DNA from: a virus
Strand: one strand, 5' to 3'
IMG/VR virus record: IMGVR_UViG_3300021961_000014
Span: 1 to 35,043 of that record
DNA: 35,043 bases
A program made the position numbers and the translations under genes. A model generated the notes under the pieces. The model was not told the origin of the DNA. It searched no databases and worked only from the letters and a program-made list of their open reading frames with translations. This document shows, piece by piece, positions 15,131 through 20,823 of this stretch. How positions within the stretch are numbered: the first letter of the stretch is position 1; each line of letters starts with the position of its first letter.

Positions 15131-15189
15131 AACGATGTAGCTCAGTTGGTTAGAGCCCAGGCGCGGCGGTTCGAGTCCGCCCATCGTTA
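15131..15189 (+). tRNA. tRNA-like gene lacking the anticodon loop
   Basis: A 58-base tRNA-like element with a perfect 7-bp acceptor (AACGATG, 15131-15137, with CATCGTT, 15182-15188), an intact D arm (GCTC AGTTGGTTA GAGC, 15140-15156) and an intact T arm (GGCGG TTCGAGT CCGCC, 15165-15181). Between D and T arms only 8 bases remain (CCAGGCGC). CCAGG could be the 5' side of an anticodon stem, so the anticodon loop and 3' stem are missing. No CCA is encoded; the next base is A. It cannot decode a codon. It may be a pseudogene with a neat internal deletion, or a tRNA mimic. Confidence 0.6.
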
Positions 15190-15237
15190 TTTTGGGGATA
15201 GGAGGATATGTGTGGATATTCCAATAAATTTTTTAAT

Positions 15238-15459
15238 CTACCAACAAAAATGCTTATTGCAGCGAATGAATACATTACATTCTTTGCAATGTTCAGTATC
15301 ATTTTTGTATGTCATTCCAGTATCAAGAAAAGGGAATAGCTTGTAGTTTGTGTTGAAAACAATTTCCTCAAGTGGATTGACACCCACATACTTGGCAAGC
15401 GTTGTTTTCCAGCCGTGCCCGAAAACGGGTCGACATATTGATTCTAGTTCTTCATTCAT
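15238..15459 (-). CDS. Small Cys-rich hypothetical protein (73 aa)
   Basis: The frame starts at ATG 15459 with AGAGGTG 6 bases upstream and encodes 73 aa. The C-terminus is Cys/His rich: EHCKECNVFIRCNKHFCW, which could bind zinc or iron-sulphur; C12-type spacing at the N-terminus adds CRP. No family recognised. It is the only convincing gene of the leftward transcript from the operator-controlled promoter at 15709-15737. Confidence 0.65.
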   Translation of the reverse strand: MNEELESICRPVFGHGWKTTLAKYVGVNPLEEIVFNTNYKLFPFLDTGMTYKNDTEHCKECNVFIRCNKHFCW

Positions 15460-15488
15460 AATAACACCTCTTTTTTTATCCTTTAAAC

Positions 15489-15581
15489 CTAAGAAACAAA
15501 CTTACCGCCACGTTGCCATAGTATACGCTTAACTAAAACGCGCCCGAACATAGAAGGCTCACCACATAGCGTTGTACCCAT
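15489..15581 (-). CDS. Possible 30-aa peptide gene or frameshifted remnant
   Basis: A 30-codon frame from ATG 15581, MGTTLCGEPSMFGRVLVKRI and ten more residues, with no ribosome site. The same frame is open further upstream (about 15 codons), where it overlaps the 21-aa frame at 15596-15661 in a different phase. The two may be halves of one small gene broken by an indel. Confidence 0.3.
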   Translation of the reverse strand: MGTTLCGEPSMFGRVLVKRILWQRGGKFVS

Positions 15582-15595
15582 GAATACGCTGTGCT

Positions 15596-15661
15596 TTAGT
15601 ATGCTTGGATAAACCGTTTATGTGAAAAACAATCCGCTGTCAATTTTTTAATATTACGCAT
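15596..15661 (-). CDS. Possible 21-aa leader peptide
   Basis: ATG 15661 follows AAGAGGTG at ideal spacing and opens a 21-codon frame (MRNIKKLTADCFSHKRFIQA plus one residue). It is the first frame after the promoter at 15709-15737. The ribosome site is good but the peptide is short; it may be a leader or the start of a broken gene. Confidence 0.35.
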   Translation of the reverse strand: MRNIKKLTADCFSHKRFIQAY

Positions 15662-15708
15662 TTTGCACCTCTTGTTTTAATTATCCATACATCAAACTCG
15701 ATGGCACT

Positions 15709-15737
15709 ATTATACAATAACCTATTTACTTTGTAAA
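15709..15737 (-). promoter_or_regulatory. Leftward promoter with operator O4
   Basis: TTTACA (15732-15737), a 17-bp spacer and a consensus TATAAT (15709-15714) on the minus strand. The palindrome TTTACTTTGTAAA (15725-15737) covers the -35. It lies between thyA and the small leftward genes. Confidence 0.78.
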
Positions 15738-15745
15738 GAGTTATT

Positions 15746-16507
15746 TCAAACAGAAACCCCAAACTTAACCGCCGGGTGTGGGTGATATCCGACAAGATGG
15801 ATGTTTTCCTTTTTTATTTTGAAAAATGGAACTTTGTCTATGTGAATTTTTGGCAAAAAAGTTGGTTCTCTTTCAATCTGTTTTTTTAACGCTTTAATAT
15901 GATTGGCGTAAATATGCGCATCCCCGAGCGTATGGATAAAGAATCGTGGTTTTAATCTGCACTCATTAGCCACCATCATGAGCAATAGCGAATAGCTCGC
16001 AATATTAAAAGGCACCCCCACGGCAATATCCGCAGAACGCTGATAAAGCTGGCAGTCTAAAAAACCATCCACCGCATAAAATTGAAAAAAAGCATGACAA
16101 GGGGGTAATGCCATATCATCAATTTCCGGCGGATTCCATGCGCTCACGATATGACGACGGCTGTCTGGGTTCAATTTAATGTCACGAATAACATTTACTA
16201 ACTGATCGATGCCGCCAAAGTCACGCCATTGTTTCCCGTAGATCGGCCCCAAATCGCCGTTTTCGTCCGCCCAAGCATCCCAAATTTTGCACCCAAGCGT
16301 TGCTGTGTTTGTTTCACCGCGAATAAACCAAAGCAACTCTTTGACAACCGCTTTAAAGTTTACCCTTTTTGTCGTGAGCAACGGGAACCCGTTTCGTAAA
16401 TCATAAACAGATTGGTGCCCGAAAATTGAAATGACATCGCCGGACCTTGTTGATTTATGCCGCCCCTCTGAAATCACTTTTTCAACCAATTCAATATATT
16501 GTTTCAT
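15746..16507 (-). CDS. thyA: Thymidylate synthase ThyA (253 aa)
   Basis: Makes dTMP from dUMP with methylenetetrahydrofolate, supplying thymidine for phage replication. The signature regions are clear: GPIYGKQWRDFGG (87-99), catalytic Cys137 in LPPCHAFFQFY, CQLYQRSADIAVGVPFNIASY, and GDAHIYANH. The length is near the bacterial norm of about 264 residues, with all core motifs. It is the last gene of a leftward operon, with the 60-aa HTH gene ending 4 bp upstream. dTMP-only ThyA does not by itself imply a modified base. Confidence 0.97.
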   Translation of the reverse strand: MKQYIELVEKVISEGRHKSTRSGDVISIFGHQSVYDLRNGFPLLTTKRVNFKAVVKELLWFIRGETNTATLGCKIWDAWADENGDLGPIYGKQWRDFGGIDQLVNVIRDIKLNPDSRRHIVSAWNPPEIDDMALPPCHAFFQFYAVDGFLDCQLYQRSADIAVGVPFNIASYSLLLMMVANECRLKPRFFIHTLGDAHIYANHIKALKKQIEREPTFLPKIHIDKVPFFKIKKENIHLVGYHPHPAVKFGVSV

Positions 16508-16511
16508 TATT

Positions 16512-16694
16512 TTACTCCCTAACTTTCCAGATTATTTTTTTCTCAAAATGTTTGCCGGCGAATACAGAAACGGCCTCTTTCGACACACCAAGCTCACGCG
16601 CTATTTCTGATATTGTTCTTCCTTCATCTACAAGCCTTTTTCTGTAAAACTCTATTTTTTTCGGGTCCGGTTTTGGGCCTCTCTTTACGTTCAT
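16512..16694 (-). CDS. Small helix-turn-helix protein upstream of thyA (60 aa)
   Basis: A basic 60-aa protein whose centre is a helix-turn-helix: GRTISEIARELGVSKEAVSV (25-44), flanked by KRGPKPDPKK and FEKKIIWKVR. Resolvase/Hin-like HTH tails look like this, but there is no catalytic domain. AAGGAG precedes the ATG, which shares one base with the stop of the 18-codon frame before it (TAATG). A candidate DNA-binding regulator. Confidence 0.72.
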   Translation of the reverse strand: MNVKRGPKPDPKKIEFYRKRLVDEGRTISEIARELGVSKEAVSVFAGKHFEKKIIWKVRE

Positions 16695-16750
16695 TATCTT
16701 TTCTCCTTTTGATCCCGTTTCTTTATTTTAAAATCATCTACTTTTGACAT
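16694..16750 (-). CDS. 18-aa micro-ORF coupled to the HTH gene
   Basis: ATG 16750 follows GGAG at suitable spacing and encodes MSKVDDFKIKKRDQKEKR; the stop overlaps the HTH start as TAATG. Such an overlap makes ribosome re-initiation likely. Function unknown; it may only set the expression of the HTH protein. Confidence 0.4.
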   Translation of the reverse strand: MSKVDDFKIKKRDQKEKR

Positions 16751-16773
16751 AATTATTTCTCCATTCTGTATCA

Positions 16774-16812
16774 CTAGAAAGGCAACATGCGTACTAGGTT
16801 TAAATCATTCAT
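16774..16812 (-). CDS. 12-aa micro-ORF with a perfect ribosome site
   Basis: GGAGGTGA, which overlaps the end of the 27-aa frame, leads to ATG 16812 and the peptide MNDLNLVRMLPF. The ribosome site is the best in the operon although the frame is only 12 codons, which suggests a leader peptide. Confidence 0.3.
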   Translation of the reverse strand: MNDLNLVRMLPF

Positions 16813-16819
16813 AACACAC

Positions 16820-16903
16820 TCACCTCCATGGAGGGCCTATTATTTTAAAAATAATACGCCCCAAAACATTCCCAATAATGCAACACCAAAAAATAAATCG
16901 CAT
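16820..16903 (-). CDS. 27-aa hydrophobic micropeptide
   Basis: The ATG at 16903 overlaps the stop of the preceding gene (TAATG). The 27-aa peptide MRFIFWCCIIGNVLGRIIFK plus seven residues is a single hydrophobic, positively charged helix able to insert in the membrane. Too short for a family call; could be a membrane micropeptide or an unused frame. Confidence 0.35.
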   Translation of the reverse strand: MRFIFWCCIIGNVLGRIIFKIIGPPWR

Positions 16904-17082
16904 TACCTGCGAGTCCCCTTCCCTAGTAGTTTATTAACAAAGACAACCGCCTCGCTAGAAGTGCATGCTGCGAGTTTTTCGCCTATAGCAAATCTAAAAA
17001 ATTCTTCGTCTTTTGGCTCTGCGATAATAGGAATAAACGTATCTAATATATTTTCTATTTCCATCGCGTTTAATTTGTTCAC
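16903..17082 (-). CDS. Hypothetical protein, first gene of the thyA operon (59 aa)
   Basis: A helical, acidic 59-aa product (MNKLNAMEIENILDTFIPII..., ending LLGKGTRR) with no known motif. I chose GTG 17082, 6 bases after GAG, because a longer frame to 17181 runs through the promoter at 17119-17147 and would not be transcribed from it. An in-frame ATG at 17064 is another option. Confidence 0.55.
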   Translation of the reverse strand: MNKLNAMEIENILDTFIPIIAEPKDEEFFRFAIGEKLAACTSSEAVVFVNKLLGKGTRR

Positions 17083-17118
17083 TTTTATCTCACATACCAA
17101 AATTGATTCGATGCCAAT

Positions 17119-17147
17119 ATCATAATAATATATTATTGATAAGTCAA
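17119..17147 (-). promoter_or_regulatory. Promoter of the thyA operon
   Basis: TTGACT (17142-17147), a 17-bp spacer and TATGAT (17119-17124) on the minus strand. Unlike the other early promoters it has no TTTAC-N3-GTAAA palindrome. Confidence 0.6.
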
Positions 17148-17182
17148 CAACCTTTTTTATTTTGCACAAAACTTGGCACAAA

Positions 17183-17360
17183 AAATGTTTTTGAGGCTAA
17201 AACTTATTAACTTGTCCGTACCTTAGGGTACCCTAGGGTTTAATAAGGTACGGATTCGTCAACATGTTTTAGTATGTGCCATAATCCTTTTGTTATAATA
17301 TTGACAAATCAACTATATTTAGCCTCAAAAACTAAAGTTATACACAGGTTATCCACATGC
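17183..17360. other. Putative replication origin with nested inverted repeats and DnaA boxes
   Basis: No gene fits here. GTTTTTGAGGCTAAA (17187-17201) is repeated in perfect inversion at 17318-17332. Inside lies an 11-bp perfect inversion, TCCGTACCTTA (17215-17225) with TAAGGTACGGA (17244-17254), whose loop contains GGGTACCC and CCCTAGGG. Right after the outer repeat come two consensus DnaA boxes, TTATACACA (17338-17346) and TTATCCACA (17349-17357), two bases apart. AT-rich sequence lies between. The layout suits a DnaA-assisted origin; the position between divergent transcription units agrees. Confidence 0.65.
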
Positions 17361-17428
17361 ATAAACCTTGCTAAAAACGAGGTCTTTTCTGGGGTTTTTA
17401 TACCTGCCCGATAGGGGGTGGAGTTACA

Positions 17429-17468
17429 CACACACCACACCCCCCCCTAAAGGGGGGTGTGGGGTGTG
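17429..17468. other. Large GC-rich hairpin downstream of the DnaA boxes
   Basis: An 11-bp stem (17435-17445 with 17452-17462) with a 6-base loop is extended by 5 more pairs after one mismatch. One arm is C8-rich, the other G6 and G4. The plus strand then has further GGG runs up to about 17483, so a G-quadruplex is also possible. No T tract follows at once, so a replication or RNA structural role fits better than simple termination. Confidence 0.55.
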
Positions 17469-17530
17469 CCCCCGGTTGGGAGGGTTAAAATACCCCCAGA
17501 CCTTGGCCGTCGGTACTGTTGTTTTGGTTG

Positions 17531-17560
17531 TTGACAAAGTAAAGTCTCCCGGTTTATAAT
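17531..17560 (+). promoter_or_regulatory. Rightward early promoter with operator O5
   Basis: TTGACA (17531-17536) and TATAAT (17555-17560), both consensus, with an 18-bp spacer. TTGACAAAGTAAA (17531-17543) matches the operator with one change, the one that makes the -35 perfect. AGGAGG and the first small gene follow. Confidence 0.8.
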
Positions 17561-17593
17561 TGGGTATCGATTATTTCTTAGGAGGGTTTTGGA

Positions 17594-17767
17594 ATGAATA
17601 AAGAGAATTTAAAAAAGTATTTGGAATTTAGAGTTAAACGTGAATGTGATTTGTTGGGGAGAACAGACACGAATGAGTACGTTTTATCAATGACGCACGA
17701 TCAGAAGTTGGAAATAGCTCTCGATATTCTTGAATATGAAAAAATATCCGCAAAGATTGCGGGGTAA
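17594..17767 (+). CDS. Small hypothetical protein (57 aa)
   Basis: A 57-codon gene with AGGAGGG ahead of ATG 17594, first in the rightward block after the origin. The product is helical and charged (MNKENLKKYLEFRVKRECDL...), ending in a helix IALDILEYEKISAKIAG. No motif known. Strong promoter and ribosome site suggest high early expression, as for host-takeover proteins. Confidence 0.65.
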   Translation: MNKENLKKYLEFRVKRECDLLGRTDTNEYVLSMTHDQKLEIALDILEYEKISAKIAG

Positions 17768-17777
17768 GGATTTGAAA

Positions 17778-17903
17778 ATGTTTAAAATAAAAGTTACGCG
17801 GATTTCTACAGGGCAAGAAAAGATCATCGATGAGATATCGATTCAGGATATCTCGAATCTGGTTAATAAGTGCGATGGGTTGTTGGTTGAGTTTGTTTTG
17901 TAG
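17778..17903 (+). CDS. Small hypothetical protein (41 aa)
   Basis: A 41-codon gene starting 10 bp after the previous stop with AAGGA upstream. MFKIKVTRISTGQEKIIDEI is beta-hairpin-like, followed by an amphipathic helix and a final VEFVL strand. No family. Small size and position suggest an early accessory protein. Confidence 0.55.
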   Translation: MFKIKVTRISTGQEKIIDEISIQDISNLVNKCDGLLVEFVL

Positions 17904-18032
17904 CACGTCAAAAACCGCCGTAATTGAAGATATTTTTATTTAAGGTATCATTAGGCGGTATTGATTTATTTTTTGATTTAAGGGCGTTTTTAATGGGTGT
18001 TGATGTTTTAGAGTTGAAGGGTGATTTTCGAT

Positions 18033-18185
18033 ATGATTTTGAATTTTTTATTTTTGAGCTTTTTTTTGGTTGCGATTGCGTCGGTTATCCGGTCATCATC
18101 GGGAACAACTAGGCATATTTTTTTAAGAAAAAAGACCCACGAAAATATCTTGGCGGTGTCTATGGCGGGGGTTATGAGGAGATAA
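18033..18185 (+). CDS. Small membrane protein (50 aa)
   Basis: ATG 18033 encodes one N-terminal transmembrane helix (MILNFLFLSFFLVAIASVI) and a basic 30-residue tail. A competing frame (TTG 17924 or ATG 17992 to 18112) is Phe-rich and has no ribosome site; I prefer the 50-aa frame because its end is coupled to the next gene (GAGGAG at its stop serves the next ATG). Nothing else is seen in 17904-18032. Confidence 0.5.
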   Translation: MILNFLFLSFFLVAIASVIRSSSGTTRHIFLRKKTHENILAVSMAGVMRR

Positions 18186-18187
18186 TT

Positions 18188-18361
18188 ATGAGTATTTATG
18201 TTGGGTTCGCTTTGGTTGGTGTCGGGTTTTTATTTTTGGCGTTGATTTGTGGGGAGGCTGCTGGGGGTGGTATCCACGACGGGCTTGGGGCAGCTATAAT
18301 TGTGTTTATTTTAATTGCTTCAGGCGTTTTCAATTTTATTCGCGGGATTGATGAGTTATGA
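18188..18361 (+). CDS. Small two-helix membrane protein (57 aa)
   Basis: Two hydrophobic helices (about residues 4-21 and 33-50) separated by a Gly-rich loop with EAAGGGIHDG. GGAG lies 6-8 bases before ATG 18188, and the stop overlaps the RNA ligase start (ATGA). Together with the preceding gene it forms a pair of membrane proteins linked to an RNA ligase. Holin-like topology is possible but the location is early. Confidence 0.65.
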   Translation: MSIYVGFALVGVGFLFLALICGEAAGGGIHDGLGAAIIVFILIASGVFNFIRGIDEL

Positions 18362-18975
18362 AAAAAATAAAATCTTTGTTTGTTCGTGATTTTTCAAATA
18401 AAGAATGCCCGGCAAGGCCAGTTTTAAATGGTGATTTTAGGTGGGTTCTTGATGGTAAGGGTAAGGCGTATAGAAAAATGGATGGGATGGCTTGCATGGT
18501 TATGGATGGCAAGCTTTACAAGCGGTATGATTGCAAGCGTGGACGGACTGCTCCGGATGGATTTATCCCCTGCCAAGAACCTGATGAGGTTACGGGTCAT
18601 TGGCCTGGTTGGGTTGCTGTTGGCGACGGACCAGAAGACGCTCTCATGGTTAAGTGTTTTAATCGTAATCTTACGATAAAGAACGGTCTGGGGGATGTAA
18701 TAATGAAAAGCCCGTTAGATAATGGGACGTATGAGTTCGTGGGTCCAAAGGTCAACGGGAATAAAGAGGGATTGGATGATAATTTATTCATGAAACATAA
18801 CTTATTAATTAATTTGATAAGCAAAGACACGCTTGATTTGTCTGTTGTTGTTGAAAAATCATATTTGCAAATCTATTGTTTTTTAAAAAAATACAGAATT
18901 GAGGGGATTGTTTGGCATAGGAGAAACGGAGAGATGGTTAAAATAAAACGTTCAGATTTTGGTTTGGAGTGGTAA
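18358..18975 (+). CDS. RNA ligase-like nucleotidyltransferase (205 aa)
   Basis: Contains the ligase motif I with the adenylylated Lys: YRKMDGMACMV (K40-x-D-G43). MDGKLYKRYDCKRG follows, then a motif IV-like EGIVWH (182-187) and a motif V-like KIK (195-197). The order and spacing match short DUF5565-type RNA ligase-like proteins that seal broken RNA, classically tRNAs cut by host anticodon nucleases. No polynucleotide kinase is present. Its start is coupled to a membrane protein and its end overlaps or abuts the zinc-ribbon gene. Confidence 0.8.
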   Translation: MKKIKSLFVRDFSNKECPARPVLNGDFRWVLDGKGKAYRKMDGMACMVMDGKLYKRYDCKRGRTAPDGFIPCQEPDEVTGHWPGWVAVGDGPEDALMVKCFNRNLTIKNGLGDVIMKSPLDNGTYEFVGPKVNGNKEGLDDNLFMKHNLLINLISKDTLDLSVVVEKSYLQIYCFLKKYRIEGIVWHRRNGEMVKIKRSDFGLEW

Positions 18976-18977
18976 CT

Positions 18978-19352
18978 GTGGATAAAAAATGCTCAGAGTG
19001 CGGCGTTGAGATAGCGGGTAGAAAATACACTTGCTCGCTAGATTGTAAAAAAGTTAGGCGGAATCGTCTTGAATTTGAGAAGAGGCGTTTTCGAGAAGAT
19101 TTGATAAATATCGATGGTAAAAGTGTGTCTAAAATGGTTTTTTTTAACGGCGTAATATATGCACACTTGTACCCAAGGTATGACGTTATAAAGGGCGTTC
19201 TGGTGGTCACTTGCAGGGCCTCAAAAACAAAAGAGAGGGACATATCGACGGAAACTTTATTTACAATAAAAAAGAAAAAGGCTTGTTTGAAAAACATGTA
19301 TAAGAAAGCTGTAAGCCGACTTGTTGCCCACGGGTTTACGGAAATGATTTAG
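18978..19352 (+). CDS. Zinc-ribbon protein downstream of RNA ligase (124 aa)
   Basis: The N-terminus has two Cys pairs, KKCSECGVEI and YTCSLDCKKVRR, forming a likely zinc ribbon, followed by a basic helix (RRNRLEFEKRRFRED). The middle is beta-rich and the end Lys-rich and helical. I chose GTG 18978, 8 bases after GGAG; a GTG at 18969 is in frame too. Nucleic acid binding is likely. No nuclease motif (HNH) is evident. Confidence 0.62.
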   Translation: MDKKCSECGVEIAGRKYTCSLDCKKVRRNRLEFEKRRFREDLINIDGKSVSKMVFFNGVIYAHLYPRYDVIKGVLVVTCRASKTKERDISTETLFTIKKKKACLKNMYKKAVSRLVAHGFTEMI

Positions 19353-19381
19353 TTTACATAAAAAAGTTTCCGTGATAAAAT
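19353..19381 (+). promoter_or_regulatory. Rightward promoter for the late region
   Basis: TTTACA (19353-19358), a 17-bp spacer and TAAAAT (19376-19381) lie ahead of the ParB-methyltransferase, terminase and structural genes. It has only one TTTAC half-site. No other promoter was noticed up to the lysis genes, so the whole late unit may start here. Confidence 0.6.
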
Positions 19382-19390
19382 GTAGTCCTC

Positions 19391-19446
19391 GGCGACCCTA
19401 TTTTTCTCCCCCCTAAAAGTCCAAACCCAAACTTTTGAGGGTCGCC
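19391..19446 (+). promoter_or_regulatory. Leader stem-loop before the ParB-methyltransferase gene
   Basis: A perfect 9-bp stem GGCGACCCT (19391-19399) with AGGGTCGCC (19438-19446) encloses a smaller AAAAG/CTTTT pairing. An A tract, not a T tract, follows, so it is not a normal terminator. It lies between the promoter and the preferred TTG start at 19474, so it could control translation or RNA stability of the late transcript. Confidence 0.5.
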
Positions 19447-19473
19447 AAAAAAATCAACGAGGAAACAACGAAA

Positions 19474-20823
19474 TTGAAAATCGATTTTTTAAAAATATCT
19501 GACTTGGTTCCTGCTGAATACAATCCGAGAAAATTGAGTAAGAAGCAGGCCTCAGAAATAGAGGCTAGCTTGCTTGAGTTTGGATTCGTTGATCCCGTTA
19601 TAGTCAATAAAAACCCAGATCGTCTGAATGTGATCGTTGGTGGCCATCAGCGCGTAAAAGTTTGGGGGTCTATGGGGTATGATACAGTTCCGGTTTTTTT
19701 AGTTGATCTTTCACCTGAGAAAGAAAAAGAACTTAACGTAAGGTTAAATAAAAATACCGGCGAGTGGGATTTTGATTTGCTGCTGTCTGAGTTTGACAAA
19801 ACAGATCTAAATGATTGGGGCTTTGAGGATTCGGATTTTCCGGATATAGATGTGTTGAAACCTGATGAGACGACCGGAGACGATGAAGTCGGCGGGAAGG
19901 GTTCATTGTCTGATAGGTTTTTGATTCCACCTTTCTCAGTCTTTAACGCCCGCGAGGGATGGTGGCAGAATAGAAAAAAAGCATGGGTTAAAATTGGAAT
20001 AAAAAGCGAGAAAGGGCGCGACATCAACCCGACAAGCGTTTCAAAGGACGCCCCCGCATACATGGCCGGACGGGGCAATAATGACGGCGGGTCAATTTTC
20101 GACCCTGTACTGTGTGAGATTGCATACCGTTGGTTCTCACCACCTGGCGGTCTCATATTAGACCCGTTTGCGGGAGGAAGCGTTCGAGGTATTGTGGCTA
20201 GCAAGTTGGGCCGTCAGTATGTCGGCCATGAATTGCGCGATGAGCAGGTTTTCGCGAACAGGGAACAGGCGTTGGAAATATGCACGGATAAGGATCCTCA
20301 CCCTGTGTGGATAATTGGGGACAGTCGTGGGATAGATAAGACATGCGCTGACGTTGATGCTGATTTTATTTTTTCTTGCCCCCCCTATGCAGATCTTGAG
20401 GTTTACAGCGATGATCCGGACGACTTGAGCACTTTGGGCTACAGCGAATTCAGAGAAGCTTATTTTGAGATAATAAAGAAATCATGTGCCAGGTTAAAGG
20501 ATAACAGTTTTGCCTGTTTTGTTGTTGGTGAGGTACGTGACAAAAATGGAAACTATTATAATTTCGTAGGAGATACGGTTTCTGCGTTTATGGCCGCCGG
20601 TTTGAATTTCTATAATGAGGCAATACTTGTTACTTGTGCTGGAACGTTACCGATAAGGGTAGGACGACAATTTAGTTCAGGTAGAAAACTTGGTAAAACT
20701 CATCAAAATATACTACTTTTCGTTAAGGGTGATGGTAAAGAGGCCGCCATGAATTGCGGAATGGTAGAGGTTCATGAATCTGTGTTTGAAGGACTAGAGG
20801 GAGTACCTGCTGATGAGGGCTAA
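19474..20823 (+). CDS. ParB-like / DNA methyltransferase fusion (449 aa)
   Basis: The N-terminal ~105 residues are a ParB/Srx-type domain: ISDLVPAEYNPRKLSK, FGFVDPVIVN and IVGGHQRVKVWG (GGHQR at 56-60). The C-terminal part is an N4/N6 methyltransferase with motif I LDPFAGGSVRG (229-239) and catalytic SCPPYADL (301-308). The fusion is common in phages and mobile elements. I chose TTG 19474 (GAGG 11 bases upstream) over TTG 19435, which falls within the leader stem. It is directly before the terminase genes, so it may mark or protect phage DNA before packaging. Confidence 0.82.
   Translation: MKIDFLKISDLVPAEYNPRKLSKKQASEIEASLLEFGFVDPVIVNKNPDRLNVIVGGHQRVKVWGSMGYDTVPVFLVDLSPEKEKELNVRLNKNTGEWDFDLLLSEFDKTDLNDWGFEDSDFPDIDVLKPDETTGDDEVGGKGSLSDRFLIPPFSVFNAREGWWQNRKKAWVKIGIKSEKGRDINPTSVSKDAPAYMAGRGNNDGGSIFDPVLCEIAYRWFSPPGGLILDPFAGGSVRGIVASKLGRQYVGHELRDEQVFANREQALEICTDKDPHPVWIIGDSRGIDKTCADVDADFIFSCPPYADLEVYSDDPDDLSTLGYSEFREAYFEIIKKSCARLKDNSFACFVVGEVRDKNGNYYNFVGDTVSAFMAAGLNFYNEAILVTCAGTLPIRVGRQFSSGRKLGKTHQNILLFVKGDGKEAAMNCGMVEVHESVFEGLEGVPADEG

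Noticed and set aside
16512-16694. Resolvase or invertase
   Set aside because: Only the HTH is present; there is no catalytic serine domain and no inverted invertible segment next to it.
17634-17906. 90-codon leftward frame opposite the two small early genes
   Set aside because: The plus-strand frames have promoter and ribosome sites; this one has neither.
18358-18975. ATP-dependent DNA ligase
   Set aside because: KxDG is present, but the protein is only 205 aa and lacks an OB domain; the short RNA-ligase-like families fit better.
19647-20204. 185-codon leftward frame
   Set aside because: Antisense to the ParB-methyltransferase fusion; Ser/Pro-rich shadow translation with no promoter.
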